Of a DNA stretch of 64,000 nucleotides, positions 21,250-32,350 are shown in pieces. Below the pieces are notes generated by a model. The model saw only the letters and a program-made list of their open reading frames with translations, did no database searches and was not told the DNA's origin. Numbering within the stretch: position 1 is the stretch's first letter; each line of letters begins with the position of its first letter. Location: assembly GCA_017311315.1 (NCBI GenBank), contig CM029660.1, forward strand, positions 9,989,129 to 10,053,128, given 5' to 3'. Source of the stretch: Dendrocalamus latiflorus (Eukaryota > Streptophyta > Magnoliopsida > Poales > Poaceae). Position numbers and translations under genes: made by a program.

Positions 21250-23138
21250 AAATATCGAAATTGTATGCGGCAGCGGTGGAGCGGAGGAGTGGGGAGGAGG
21301 AGGAGGAGGAGGCGGCGTGGGGTAGGGAGGAAGAGGCGAGGGCGGAGTGGAGGAGTGGAGGAGTGGGAGGAGGGAGGCGGCGGCGTGGGGGTGGGGAGGG
21401 GGCTGTGGGGAGGGAGAAGGCGACTTCGGCGGAAGTTTCGTGAGGTGGGGGAGATCAGAGAGAGGAGAGCGGGAGGAGGCGAGGAGGAGGCCCACGAGTC
21501 GGCGCAAGTCCTTTTGTGAGGAAGGGCAGTTAAGTGGAGAACGCACCGACGACCATCAACTCCTTTTTTTTAAGGAGTAGAGATTTACATGCTAACTGAT
21601 TGAGAACACACGCGCGCGCGCACACACATATATATGAACATTTTTTTACCATCCTTAGAAGGTACCAAGAGGTACCAGTACCTCTTCATAAGAAAAGAGG
21701 TATCAGTTAATTATAGCTGCTGATTGAAACATCTATTAGGTGTAAGGTGGACATTGCACACCTAGCGCATAGTAGACCTCATCCCTTCCCTTTTCACTCG
21801 CCTGCATTCATCTCTGCCCTTTCCGCTCGCCTACATTCATCTCTAATTAGCACCACCATCCACTATGGCCGGAGGTCACTGTCCGCGATGGTTCGACACC
21901 GCTGTCCGGAAGGGAGCGCCGCCGTCTACGAGGGCTCGATGCCGCCGTCTGCTAGGGAGCACCGCCGTCCATGAGGGCTTGACGCCACCGTCTGTGAGGG
22001 CTCGTAGCAGGCCGTCGCACGCAAGGCACCGTCTGCAAGGGTTGGTCGATGCCGCCATCCTCAAGGGCTTGCATACTATTTCTCCAGAGAGTGAAGTATG
22101 TGGTGAATGTAATGTCAAAGCATAGTCCTATACTCTTAGTCAATTGATCACTTATGATTTTGATGTATTTAGGAACTTGTTAAATAGAATGAAATCAATA
22201 GTGTTATTTTAGTGCTTCGGTAGTACATTGATGAGAGGCGTGAGGGCCATGAGGCCAAACCATTGCCTGCCAGCCTTGGTACACACCACCATACCTTAGC
22301 AATTTGTATGTTGGGTCCACCACTGGCTGTTATAATAGAGATATGTTGTTGGGTAGTCTTTGTCGAATCAACTAAGTAGAGTGTTATTTGGTTATTTGCC
22401 TATTCCTCATTTCAATGGATAGTATACCATAATGGTATGAATATGTAGGAGGGTGCCTAGTACTAAATCCATGTGTTGTTACTTGTAGTTATATACGTAC
22501 ATAATGGCTGACAAGAGCAGCACTATTGAGGATGAGAAGAGTATTTCATGATAGTTAATAAGAGATTTAAGAGTGAGGAGGAAGGTTATCAGTTTTACAA
22601 TTCTTATGCCAAGGAAAAGGGATTTAGCGTAAGGAAGGCTATGTTGAACGTGATTCTGCCACAAAATAGTTTTTTCCTTGAAATGCTGGCTTTCGTATGG
22701 GTATGTTCTTTTGGACTACTGCTTATAATTTATGGCCGCGGTTTATGGCTTTTGACTGTTCGTGAGAGAGTACAGAGTAAGATAAACTCACGTGCGGTTT
22801 TGGCTGATATAAATGAAGTCGCTATAATATCTAGTACAAGCAATTTATAAGCCATGTCTTAAAAATACACTATATTTAAAATCTAATTAATGTAAAAAGG
22901 CAAAAACACAACCCAAGTCACCAAAGAAGGGGCCCATATTTGTTCGTTTAACACGAGATGCTCTCGCGGCAAAACAAAACTACGATCCAGTCCCCTAAAA
23001 TAGCAATGTGGCCATGCACTAGTAACAAAAGCGCAAAAAGGAAAACGAGAACCAGAGAGGCGGCCTTCTTGTTGGGCTACCAAAGTCGGCCGAAACAAGC
23101 AGCGTGTGCGCTCGGGGAACAGCGGTTGCGGCGGGACG
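21250..23138. repeat. Duplicated unit, copy 0 (older, without U2)
   Basis: The GGA-rich block (21265-21545), the block ending in a short hairpin and GTAGAGATTTACATGC (21560-21600), the FAR1 fragment (22504-22670), the MITE-like piece (22690-22900) and the block to GCGGGACGT (23138) all match 28560-30030 and 38360-39840, with more differences than those two show to each other. Copy 0 has about 590 extra bases at 21735-22330 and departs from the others exactly where they continue to the U2 promoter. Confidence 0.8.
22504..22670 (+). pseudogene. FAR1-type DNA-binding domain fragment, copy 0
   Basis: After an ATG-initiated stretch of 15 codons, a second frame reads KRFKSEEEGYQFYNSYAKEK then GFSVRKA, the start of the FAR1 DNA-binding domain of FHY3/FAR1 and Mutator-derived transcription factors. 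A frame change and stops separate the two parts, and the domain is cut off after about 35 residues by a MITE-like sequence. It is a captured gene fragment, not a working gene. Confidence 0.75.
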
Positions 23139-24260
23139 TACCTTGTCGCCCGACTGCCGGCGTCAGCCTACTCGGCTCGCCTAACCTACTTAGCCCTAAC
23201 TTCGACCACATCCCTTCGACGTCGACCATAGCTCCCTTCGACCATGGCATTGACTTTGACCTCGGCCCTCTTCGACCACGGCCCCTTTCAACCACGTCGT
23301 CGATTTCGACCTCGGTCCCCTTCGACTACGGCCCTAACTTCGATCACTGCCCCTTCGACTTCGACCACTGCCCCTTTCAACCACTGTCCCCTTCGACCAT
23401 GAACCTTCGACGTCGACCACTTCCCCCTTCGACCATGACCCTCTTTGACCAAGGCGTCGACTTCAACCATGGCCCCGACTTCGACCACTGCCCCTTTGAC
23501 TTCGACCATTGCCCCTTCAACCACTGTCCCCTTAGACCACGGCCCCCATCGACCATGGCCCCCTTCGACTACTATCCCCTTTGAAAACGGTCTTTTGATG
23601 ACCACGGCCCCCTTCGACCACGGCTTCGACTTCGACCACGGATCTTCGAATTCGTCCATGGATCTTCGACTTGGACCCCGGATCTTTGACTTGGACCACT
23701 GTCCCCTTCGACCACAACCATTCGACGTCGACCACTTTCCCCTTCGACCACCGCTTTGACTTTGACCACGGATCTTCGACTTTGGCCATGGCCCCTCAAT
23801 CACGGCTCCCTTTGACCACGGCACCCTTTGACCACATCACCGACTTTGACCATAGATCTTAAACTTTGGTCACTGCCCCCTTCGACTTCGACCATTGCCC
23901 CCTTCAACCACTGTCCCTGCGACCACGGCCCTTCGACGTCGACCACTTCCCCCTTCGACCACGGCTTCGACTTCGACCACCGCCCCCTACGACCATGGCC
24001 ATTTGATGACCACGACCCTTCGACGTTGAGCACTTCCCCCTTCGATCGTGCCGTGTTGCCCGGCTGCAGATGCCAGCTTGCTCGGCCCACCCTACCTGCT
24101 CGGCCCCAACTTCGACCATGACCCTTTGACGTCAACCACAGCCCCTTTGACCACGACGTCGATTTCGACCACGAATATTCGACTTGGACCTCAGCCCCCT
24201 TCGACCACGACCCCTTCGACCATGGCCCTGACTTCGACCATGACCCCGAGAGGTTCACTG
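23139..24260. repeat. Degenerate CTTCGACCACGGCCC tandem array
   Basis: Words such as CCCTTCGACCACGGC recur every 12-24 bases for about 1 kb, giving false frames rich in Phe-Asp-His. A longer block (23139-23210) returns at about 24047-24118, so the array also has a ~0.9-kb higher-order direct repeat. No protein family is recognisable. Confidence 0.8.
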
Positions 24261-25189
24261 GGCGTGCGACCGCTGGACGGCGGCAGCAGGGGGAGAGTCA
24301 TGTGGGCAGGCACAGGAAGAGGAAGTCATCGCTGCCATGTGGCACCAAGTAATGGCAGCAGCAGGGGCGAGTGCGGTAGGGGGAGGAGAACCGTGGCAAC
24401 ACAGCGCTGGGGGGCAGGGCGAGGAGGGAGCAGGGGGCGGCCATCGGATCCAATGGCCGCTGTCTACGAGCGCCCGTCTCTTGGATTCACCGGCTGCCAT
24501 CGATCGCTACCATTTAGATCCACCGACTGCTGTCACCGAGCATGCCTCTTGGATCCACTGGCCACCATCGTCGAGCGCCCTTCTCTTGGATCCACCAGTC
24601 ACTGTCGCCGAGCATCGTGCCGCCTTATGGTTCCCACCAGTCTGGCCCGGTGGTCGAAGGGAGGAGGGAGAGGGGAGATGGGGTGGTGGCGGTGGGGAGA
24701 TGCCCGATGGACGGTGAGGAGGGAGAGGGGAGATAAAGTGACGGGTCTGCGAGGGTGAGAACGTGGGAGAGAGATCTGGAGAGAATGAGAGAACAGAATA
24801 ACTGAAGGTGGAAGTGGAGAGGAGGGACAGTTAGTGCGCAAGAGAGAGGATATAGATGGTTAAGATTTCTGTGTTTAGATTGGGCGGCTGAGAAGAGAGG
24901 AGGGAGAACGCATCAACAACCACCAACTCATATTTTTAATAAGTAGAGATTATCTTGCTACTGTGTATTCTGATTTCACGAGTCGCTAGATAGAGAGAAC
25001 GAGGGGAAGATGATTGTTACCGTGTTCCCATGTGGTGGCGAACGTTACATGAACGCTGATCTCTTTGCACCTGTGAGGGAGGAATGTGCCAATATGACCT
25101 TCTAATGTTTCTTTGTAGAGGAAATATAAGGATTCCAGCAGAATGTGCTGTGTTCCTCTGTGTACGTGTTCCAAGTGTCAGCCCAATAT
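24261..25189. other. GC-rich to mixed non-coding sequence
   Basis: Contains repeated TTGGATCCACTGG-type words near 24480-24600 and, at 24900-24945, a degraded version of the end seen at 21545 and 29030 (ACCACCAACTC...AGTAGAGAT). No gene supported. Confidence 0.4.
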
Positions 25190-25358
25190 ACCTCTTTTTA
25201 TTTGCCTATTCCTCGTTTCAATGTATAGTTTCTCATAATGGTATGAATATATAGGAGGGTGCCTATTCGTTAGTACTAAATCCATGTGTTGTTGCTTGTA
25301 GTAATATACGTACATAATGGCTGACAAGAGCAGCACTATTGAGGATGAGAAGAGTATT
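25190..25358 (+). repeat. Truncated fourth copy of the FAR1-unit leader, fused to gag
   Basis: From CCTATTCCTCGTTTC to GAGTATTTCA this matches 22400-22551 and its later copies. At 25358 it switches without a gap into the Copia gag of copy A. The last bases TCA are shared by both parents. Confidence 0.8.
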
Positions 25359-26947
25359 TCACTCAACAACTTGTCAAGGGTAGTCTTATCCTTGAAGCAT
25401 TTTTCCAAACTTTTGTTTAATTTTGTTACTTGTTCCTTTAGATTTTTATTTTCATTAACAAGTTTGTCATCATATGACATGGCTATTGCATTTTTAGAAT
25501 CAATATTTGAAGAACATGGAATAGCAAGTAAGTCATCACAAGAAGTAGATATGCTAGCTTTAGAAATTCTTACACTAGGCATTTCATTTAGAATATCACA
25601 AGTGATGCCAATACTAGTGCACGATTTGTTTAAATTTTCTTGGATAAGCAAGTCATGAGCTTCCTTTACCTCCTCATAAGATTCTTTTAAAGAGATATAC
25701 TCTCTCTTTGAATCCTTAAATTTGAACTTATCTTTCCCAAGAAATTCATTTAGTTCAACTAGCATATCCATAAGATCATCATAGGAGGGTTTATTGTCAT
25801 CAAGAATTTTTATCTTCTCTCCTTTTGCCATGAGGCATGTTGGAGATGAGAAGAGTGATGAAGCCTCTTTGATGGCAATACCGATAAGTCCCTTTTTCTT
25901 AGGAGACTCATCCTCGCTTGAGTCAGAGACGGAGTACTCCTCATAGGAATCCCACTCTCTAATGTGGGCTTTATTTTTGCTATTCTTTTGAATCTTCTTG
26001 AAAAGTTTCTTCTTCCCATTGTAGTTCTTCTTTTTGGATGACTTCTCCTTGTCTTCCTTCTTTGTAGGACATTGAGAGGCAATATGCCCCTTCTCATTAC
26101 AGCAACGTATATTGCTATAGCGGTTGTTGGTGGGGGTAGGAGTGCCCCTTCTTTGCTTTCTCATGACTAGCGCTTCGGTTTGAGCTCTTCTCATGAACTT
26201 ATTTATTCTTCTTACTAGAAGAGCCAACTCCTCATCGGAATCTTCCTCATCGTCTTTGGACTCCTCGCTTGACACCACTTTAGCCTTGAAAGCGGTGATT
26301 TTCTTGCCCTTGGAGAAGGATTGCTCCAAGAGCTCCACTTTATCTTTCTTATACAACTCATTTGTGATGAGATTGTCCAAGAGTTGCATTGGTGTCATTC
26401 TTGTCAATTCGGGTGAGTTGAAAATAAAAGTCACCAATATTTCGTATTTTTCCGGTAAGGCCCTAAGCATTTTCCTTACAACATCAACATTGGTTAGATT
26501 AGTACCAAGGCCCTTAAACTCATTTACAATGTTGTTGAGTTGTGAGTACATTTCATTTATATCCTCATGAGGCAACATTGTAAAAGTCTCATATTTAATG
26601 CGAAGCCTATGCAATTTGGCTTCTTTAACCGTGGACGTCCCTTCATGAATTTCAGAGAAGGTTGTCCAAATAGCATGAGCAGTTTCTAAGTTGTTCACCC
26701 TATTGAACTCGTCCGCGTTTAAAGCTCCAAATAATGCATTCATGGCCTAAGCATCTAAATGAGAGTTACGCCCATCTTGTTTCGTAGGGTGCAATGGATC
26801 AAGAGGCATAGCATAGCCCTCATTTACAATTTTTGAAATGTTCAGACTCATGGCCTTAAGATATATGGACATCCTAATTTTCCAATAAGAGTAATTTAAA
26901 CCAACAGAGAAAGGTGCCTTTCCTACATCAATCCCCTCGTTAGCCAT
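25359..26947 (-). pseudogene. Sirevirus-like Copia gag, copy A
   Basis: Read from the ATG at 26947 (beginning MANEGIDVGK), it encodes the gag N-terminal domain, then the UBN2-type region (KYETFTMLPHEDINEMYSQL), a zinc knuckle relic (GHIASQCP) near 26080, a Lys/Glu-rich stretch and a long coiled coil, as in Sirevirus gag. An in-frame TAG lies at about 26744, and the 3' end is lost at the junction with the FAR1-unit leader. It lies beside a tRNA-iMet type PBS and LTR. Confidence 0.85.
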
Positions 26948-26984
26948 CTTTTCTCTCTAGACGGTTAAGTCTAATAATGAGAGA

Positions 26985-27000
26985 CCAATCTCTGATACCA
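26985..27000 (-). promoter_or_regulatory. Primer-binding site of Copia copy A
   Basis: The minus strand reads TGGTATCAGAGATTGG, the initiator-tRNA-Met type PBS usual in Copia elements, two bases from the LTR end and 38 bases before the gag ATG. Confidence 0.85.
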
Positions 27001-27002
27001 CT

Positions 27003-28435
27003 TGTAGGATCAAGGATAACTAACTAGAGAGGGTGAATAGGAGGTTATGAAAAATTTCTTGCCTTCTAAATAATTTCTACAATTTTAAATGGCAAAGATA
27101 TAGAGCAATGGAAACCTACACAACTCTAGTAAATTTAAGGCTGTATAAATAAATCTCTACAAGACACTATAGCACAAGTAAATAATCACAATATATCAAA
27201 TATACAAGAGCTGAAAAAGAGACATGGGGAAACCAATGTACACACGATGTTTTTACTGTTGTGATCGGAAACTTGCTGGTTTCTCTAGTCCACATTAAGG
27301 AAAGCCCAAACAAATTGGACTGGCTCCACGAATTAAGCCACAGCTCCTCAATCCACTATTGGTAGTCCTTCCTTCACTCCGAAGATGGTGGACTCCAAAC
27401 CACTCACAACTCGATGTCAGGCTTCTTCACAACCTTCTTGAAAAAGTAATTGTGCAAACTCCACCATGTCGTCTAGGTACTGGTAAACACCAAGAGTAAA
27501 AGATCACACGCTTCGCTTGACGACAATCAAGTGTCAAAGGATCAATCTAATGGATGCAATGCACTTGTTTGGCTCAACCACATCAAATAAATGCATAATA
27601 AGAAAGAGAGGTGTGGAGTGAATGCTCAACGCTCAAAGATGTTCAATAGGGTCTATTCTTATTGTCCTTGAGTAGGTGAATGGATATTTATACCCTCACC
27701 AACCAAAACTAGCTGTTAGAAGTGAATTCTAGAAAATTAAGGACTAGCGGAAGTACCACGGCCCAAAGGACGGTACTTTCGCACCTGTTCTGACACGATA
27801 GTAATTGCTATATCAAAGCTTCTGAACTAGCAGTTAAAAGTCGGCGTAGAACTACTGCCGTAATAAATCAGGTAGTTCCGTTGGCTGGTCGTTCCAAGAA
27901 GTCGGCATAGTACTTCCGTTTGGACCGAGGTTGAAAGTTGGTGCTCTCTGGAAAAAAAGTTCCGCTCGACCTTTTGGAGTTTCCGTGCTCCAGAAGTACC
28001 GCTTAAGGCTACGGAACTACCGCTCTATGGTAGTTCCGCCGTTGAAACTCCGGTACTTCCATTAGCCGTGGACTCAGAATTGTCCCGAGGGTGCTCTCTA
28101 GAAAAAAGGCTTCGCTCAGATAGCTGGAGCTTCCGGGAAGTGGAAGTACCGCGATTTGCCCATCGATACTTCCGGTTGTCCGGACAGAGTACCGAGCGAT
28201 TTCGGGGGTGCTCTCTAGAAAAAAGGTTCCGCTCGGTTTTTCGGAGCTGCCGAGTGCCGAAAGTACCACCTAAGGTTGCGGAACATCCACTCTATAATAG
28301 TTCTGCCGTTAAAACTCCGGTACTTTCGTTTTTCCAAATAGAGTACAGATTTAACTATCAATTTTAATATTCAATGAATGCATGATCCTAAATTGATCCA
28401 AATGGCACAAGAATATGTTATCAAGATATTTGGCA
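27003..28435 (-). mobile_element. 5' LTR of the Sirevirus-like Copia, copy A (1.43 kb)
   Basis: It begins TGTAGGATC next to the PBS and ends ATTTGGCA on the plus strand. From 27740 to 28330 it carries repeated and inverted GGTACTTCCG / CGGAAGTACCGC words and two copies of GGTGCTCTCTAGAAAAAA. The 3' LTR is absent, so the element is truncated. Confidence 0.75.
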
Positions 28436-29395
28436 TGATCCCTCTTTATGGTACGACATTTAGATTATAATCCGGTCTTCCATCCATTCTCCTAGGACAG
28501 GTAAAAATAAATGAGAATCCAAGTCTACACATACCTTTGCCGGCGAATTGACACCTAGATTTGGGAGGACGGGAACGGACGTAGGACGGATCTGGAAGAG
28601 AGGGGTGGGGGAGAAGGAGGTGGTGGTGCAGGGTGGGGGAGGAGGAGGTGGCCGTGGAGCAGAGGATTGGGGGGAGGAGGAGGCGGCAGTGCGGGCTGGG
28701 GAGGAGGAGGCGAGGGTGGAGCGGAGGAGTGGGGGGAGGAAGCGGCGACGGCGTGGGACGGGGAGGAGGAGGCAGTGGTAGGAGGCAGCGGCGTGGGGTG
28801 GGGATGAAGAGGCGAGGGCGGGGCAGAGGAATGGGAGGTGGGAGGTGGCAGCGCGGGGTGGGGAGGGGGCTGTGGGGAGGGAGCAGGCGACTTCGGCGGA
28901 AGTTTCGTGAGGTGGGGGAGATCAGAGAGAGGAAAGCGGGAGGAGGCGAGGAGGAGGCCCACGAGTCGGCGCAAGTCCTTTTGTGAGGAGGAGCAGTGAA
29001 GTAGAGAACGCACCGACGACCACCAACTCCTTTTTTAAGGAGTAGAGATTTACATGCTAACTGACTGAGAACACACGAGTGCACACGCGCACACACATAC
29101 ACACACTCCCCCATCCTAAGAAGGTACCAAGAGGTACCAGTATCGTTTCATAAAAAAAGAGGTATTAGCTAATTATAGCTGTTGATTGAAATATCTATCA
29201 GGTGTAGGTTGATTAAAAAAAGAGATATGTTGTTGGGTAGTCTTTGTCAAATCAACTAAGTAGAGTGTTATTTGGTTATTTGCCTATTCCTTTGTTTCAA
29301 TGGATAGTTTCTCATAATGGTATGAATATGTAGGAGGGTGCCTATTCGTTAGTACTAAATCCATGTGTTGTTACTTGTAGTTATATACGTACATA

Positions 29396-29562
29396 ATGGC
29401 TGACAAGAGTAGCACTATTGAGGATGAGAAGAGTATTTCATGGTAGTTAATAAGAGATTTAAGAGTGAGGAGGAAGGTTATCAGTTTTACAATTCTTATG
29501 CCAATAAAAAGGGATTTAGCGTAAGGAAGGCTATGTTGAACGTGATTCTGCCACAAAATAAT
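29396..29562 (+). pseudogene. FAR1-type DNA-binding domain fragment, copy A
   Basis: Same content as the fragment at 22504 with Asn-Lys replacing Lys-Glu in NSYANKKGF. Same break after the 15th codon and same truncation by a MITE-like tail. Not functional. Confidence 0.75.
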
Positions 29563-30057
29563 TTTTTCCTTGAAATGCAGGCTTTCGTATGGGTCTGTTC
29601 TTTCGGACTACGGCTTATAATTTATGGCCGTGGTTTATGGCTTTTGGCTGTTCGTGAGAGAGTACAGAGTAAGATAAACTCAGGTGTGGTTTTGTCTGAT
29701 ATAAATGAAGTCGCTACAATATCTAGTACAAGCAATTTATAGGCCATGTCTTAAAAATACACTATACTTAAAATCTAATTACCGTAAAAAGGCAAAAACA
29801 CAACCCAAGTCACCAAAGAAGGGGCCCCATATTTGTTCGTTTAACACGAGATGCTCTCGCGGCAAAACAAAACTACGATCCAGTCCCCTAAAATAGCAAT
29901 GTGGCCATGCACTAGTAACAAAAGCGCAAAAAGGAAAACGAGAACCCGAGAGGCAGCCTTCTTGTTGGGCTACCAAAGTCGGCCGAAACAAGCAGCGTGT
30001 GCGCTTGGGGAACAGCGGTTGCGGCGGGACGTCAGAAGAGATGGCAGCCTGTGTTTA

Positions 30058-30068
30058 GTACCACATCG
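30058..30068 (+). promoter_or_regulatory. Upstream sequence element (USE) of U2 copy A
   Basis: GTACCACATCG differs by one base from the plant snRNA USE consensus RTCCCACATCG. Its end is 34 bases before the TATA box, the spacing typical of RNA polymerase II snRNA genes in plants. Confidence 0.85.
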
Positions 30069-30102
30069 AGGACCCGAGCAGCAGCGCGGCGGGAGGAGCG
30101 GG

Positions 30103-30107
30103 TATAA
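30103..30107 (+). promoter_or_regulatory. TATA box of U2 copy A
   Basis: TATAA in GGGTATAAGAGG begins 34 bases before the U2 5' end, as in plant snRNA genes. Confidence 0.8.
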
Positions 30108-30136
30108 GAGGAGGCGTGCCTCCTCCATCTTAACTC

Positions 30137-30331
30137 ATACCTTTCTCGGCCTTTTGGCTAAGATCAAGTGTAGTATCTGTTCTTATCAGTTTAATATCTG
30201 ATATGTGGGCCATGCGCTCACTTTGATATTAAATTTATTTTTTGTGGGGAAGGACCCACCACAGTGGCTTGCCACTGGGGTCCTTGCGCGTCGCTTAGGT
30301 GTTGCACTGTTGCCTATGCCTGGCGCACCCC
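30137..30331 (+). ncRNA. U2: U2 spliceosomal snRNA gene, copy A
   Basis: The 195-base RNA starts ATACCTTTCTCGGCCTTTTG, contains the branch-site pairing region GTGTAGTATCTG, an Sm-like site in ATTTATTTTTTGTGG, and ends GGCGCACCCC. U2 pairs with intron branch sites in the spliceosome. Stem III and the 3' stem-loop are kept. Stem-loop IIb reads GTGGGCCATGCGCTCAC and is followed by TTTGATATT, which departs from the usual plant form but still allows a six-pair stem. USE and TATA are correctly placed, so the gene may be expressed; a pseudogene cannot be excluded. Confidence 0.9.
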
Positions 30332-30409
30332 AACCAAATCAAGTTTGTAAACTTTTTCCAATTTAAAAACCCCAACCAAATCAAGTTTGTAAACTTTTTC
30401 CAATTTAAA
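30331..30409 (+). repeat. Doubled 42-bp 3' flank of U2 copy A
   Basis: CAACCAAATCAAGTTTGTAA occurs at 30331 and again at 30373, with the following ACTTTTTCCAATTTAAA. This is where the plant snRNA 3' box (CA-N-AGTNNAA type) is expected. Copy B has only one. Confidence 0.85.
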
Positions 30410-31649
30410 CTTGCGTCGTGAAGTGGGTTTAGATTTAAACTGCATTTTGAAGTGGATTTGACTTCAAACTACGGTAGCTTAGGCAACTTATAGATTTAAC
30501 TGTTTTTAATTGGTTATGTTTTGTGCTGAACTCCTTGGGCAGCCAGCTTGACTGAGCACAAGTTGGGCCTCGAGAAGAGCTGGCTGTGTGGGCCATTCTT
30601 ATTTGGGCTTAAAGGCTTGTCGAGATGCCCGTAAGGTCACCTTCTCGTTTTTTTTCTTTACTTGGGCCGCAGGACACGCTCAACCCGTACAAACATATAC
30701 ACCATCATATACACACTGATAAGGGATATATGGAGGAGCCGTGGTGGCCCCCTTCACAAGTGGGAGAAGCTACTCGACTTTACTTGAACAATCCGGAAAA
30801 CACACTTCAGTCCCTTCGGACATAAACAAAAAAATGACAGTCATATATGCAGCATTTTCTCTCATCAGACGCTATAAAAATAAATAAATAAAAATAGACG
30901 CATGCACATATACACTCACGCACATACGCACAGTACACGCTAGTGCATCCACGCACACCTAGGAGGCTTAGGGAACATCCGCAACATAGGTAACTAATGG
31001 GTTTTTTTGCAAGAGAGGGATGGGCATACACAATAATACATAACAGCTATCTATAAGTCTATACTATATAAGATTTTGGATGATGTGAAGTAGAGAGAAA
31101 GAAGTTGTCTACTATTTAATAGATGGTCTTATAGATAGTATTTTACTATGCATATTATTATATAGACAACTTATTAATTATATGATGCCAATACAAATAA
31201 CTACTTCATTCGTATTTAGTTGTCCTTCTAGCCCAACACACAGAACAAGGTGTACTTAATTCTCTATTTTGTTCCATATTTACACCTCTTAATAACTCTC
31301 GCCTCTGATTAAAAGACATCGAGATTACTCCACCTGCCCACCCCAGTCATTCAATGCCAATCCCAAGTCCCTATAACCGACGAGGAGAGAAGTGGTGTGC
31401 ATCGACATGGCTTGATCGTATGTGTGTGCAGCTGCGCAGCGCGCCGCAGCGTGGCCGAGCAAGGCGGTATATAGCGGCTGGCAATCAGGCTGGAGCGTGG
31501 GCGCGTGCAGCCGAGCGGCACACTGCGGCGCGACCGAGCTGAGCGGCACAAATGGCCGAGCTAGGCATGAGGCATCGGCGTCATCTTGCTTCTTCTCTTA
31601 CGCTCTTTTCTCCATCTCTTCTAGCTTGACATTCAAATCAGGCGTCATA

Positions 31650-32350
31650 CCTACATGACCTAACCTTTAGGCCACAACCAACCCAAAGAAATTTTTGCAT
31701 TAAACAAGTTTTTAAAAAAGAATCACTAGAAGAAAAATCAACTAGATAAAGATTTCCAAATCTAAAATCTTTGAAAACAAGTTTATTTCCGTTTTCTTTT
31801 GAAATAGTTACATCTTCTTTAGTAAAGGAGCAAGTTAAATCTAAATCAATAATTGAGCAACGGATAGTAAATTAAAATTTAATGTTTATATTAGAGATAC
31901 ATTTAAAATAGAAAGGTCATTAGAGATAGAAATTTTACACAATCCAAGTACCTTTCCTTTCCTATTGTCTCCAAATGTAATTCTTTCATTGCTCCCACTT
32001 TCGAATGTGGTGAATATCTTCCGGTCTCCGGTCATATGTTGAGTGCACCCAGTATCAAGCATCTAATATCGTTCACCGGTTTTGTAGTTCACCTACGAAA
32101 AGAAATCAAGTTTTTTAGATACCCAAATTTGTTTGGGTCTTTGGAGGTTAGTAACCAAGGTTTTGGGCACCCAAATGGCATTCTTTTTAGCACCTAAAAT
32201 TGAAGTACTAATAAATTTAGCAATAACATTACCACATTTAGATTTTTTGAGCATGTAACATGAATCATATAAACCAATAGATTGAGTCTTACCCTTACGA
32301 CAATTTTATTGTTCATATCCTAATTACCGGCACTTTTTACAATACCTACC
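31650..32350 (-). pseudogene. Copia pol fragment (protease and pre-integrase), copy B
   Basis: The minus strand reads the Copia protease motif LDTGCTQHMTGD near 32040, then ITFGDN, then the GAG-pre-integrase region (NLYLVDFSSSDSFLKTCL) ending near 31660. Frames are interrupted. Its missing join to gag lies across the solo LTR at 32351-35964. The end at 31650 is a sharp junction with the end of unit A. Confidence 0.8.

Larger units (their letters stand above)
28436..31649. repeat. Duplicated unit, copy A
   Basis: Almost identical to 38241-42480 apart from the element at 41115-42164 and small indels. It contains the GGA-rich block (28560-29030, which on the minus strand looks like a captured Pro/Ser-rich exon followed by a GTATGTG donor at about 28535), a FAR1 fragment, a MITE-like piece, the U2 gene and its flank, and a GC-rich end (31390-31649). 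It ends abruptly at GGCGTCAT. Confidence 0.9.

Noticed and set aside
22958..23584. 208-codon frame rich in Phe-Asp-His-Pro
   Set aside because: Product of the CTTCGACCACGGCCC array.
28446..29114. Pro-rich frames of about 220 codons on the minus strand (also at 38251-38916)
   Set aside because: Low-complexity reading of the GGA-rich block, with no conserved domain; at most a captured exon.
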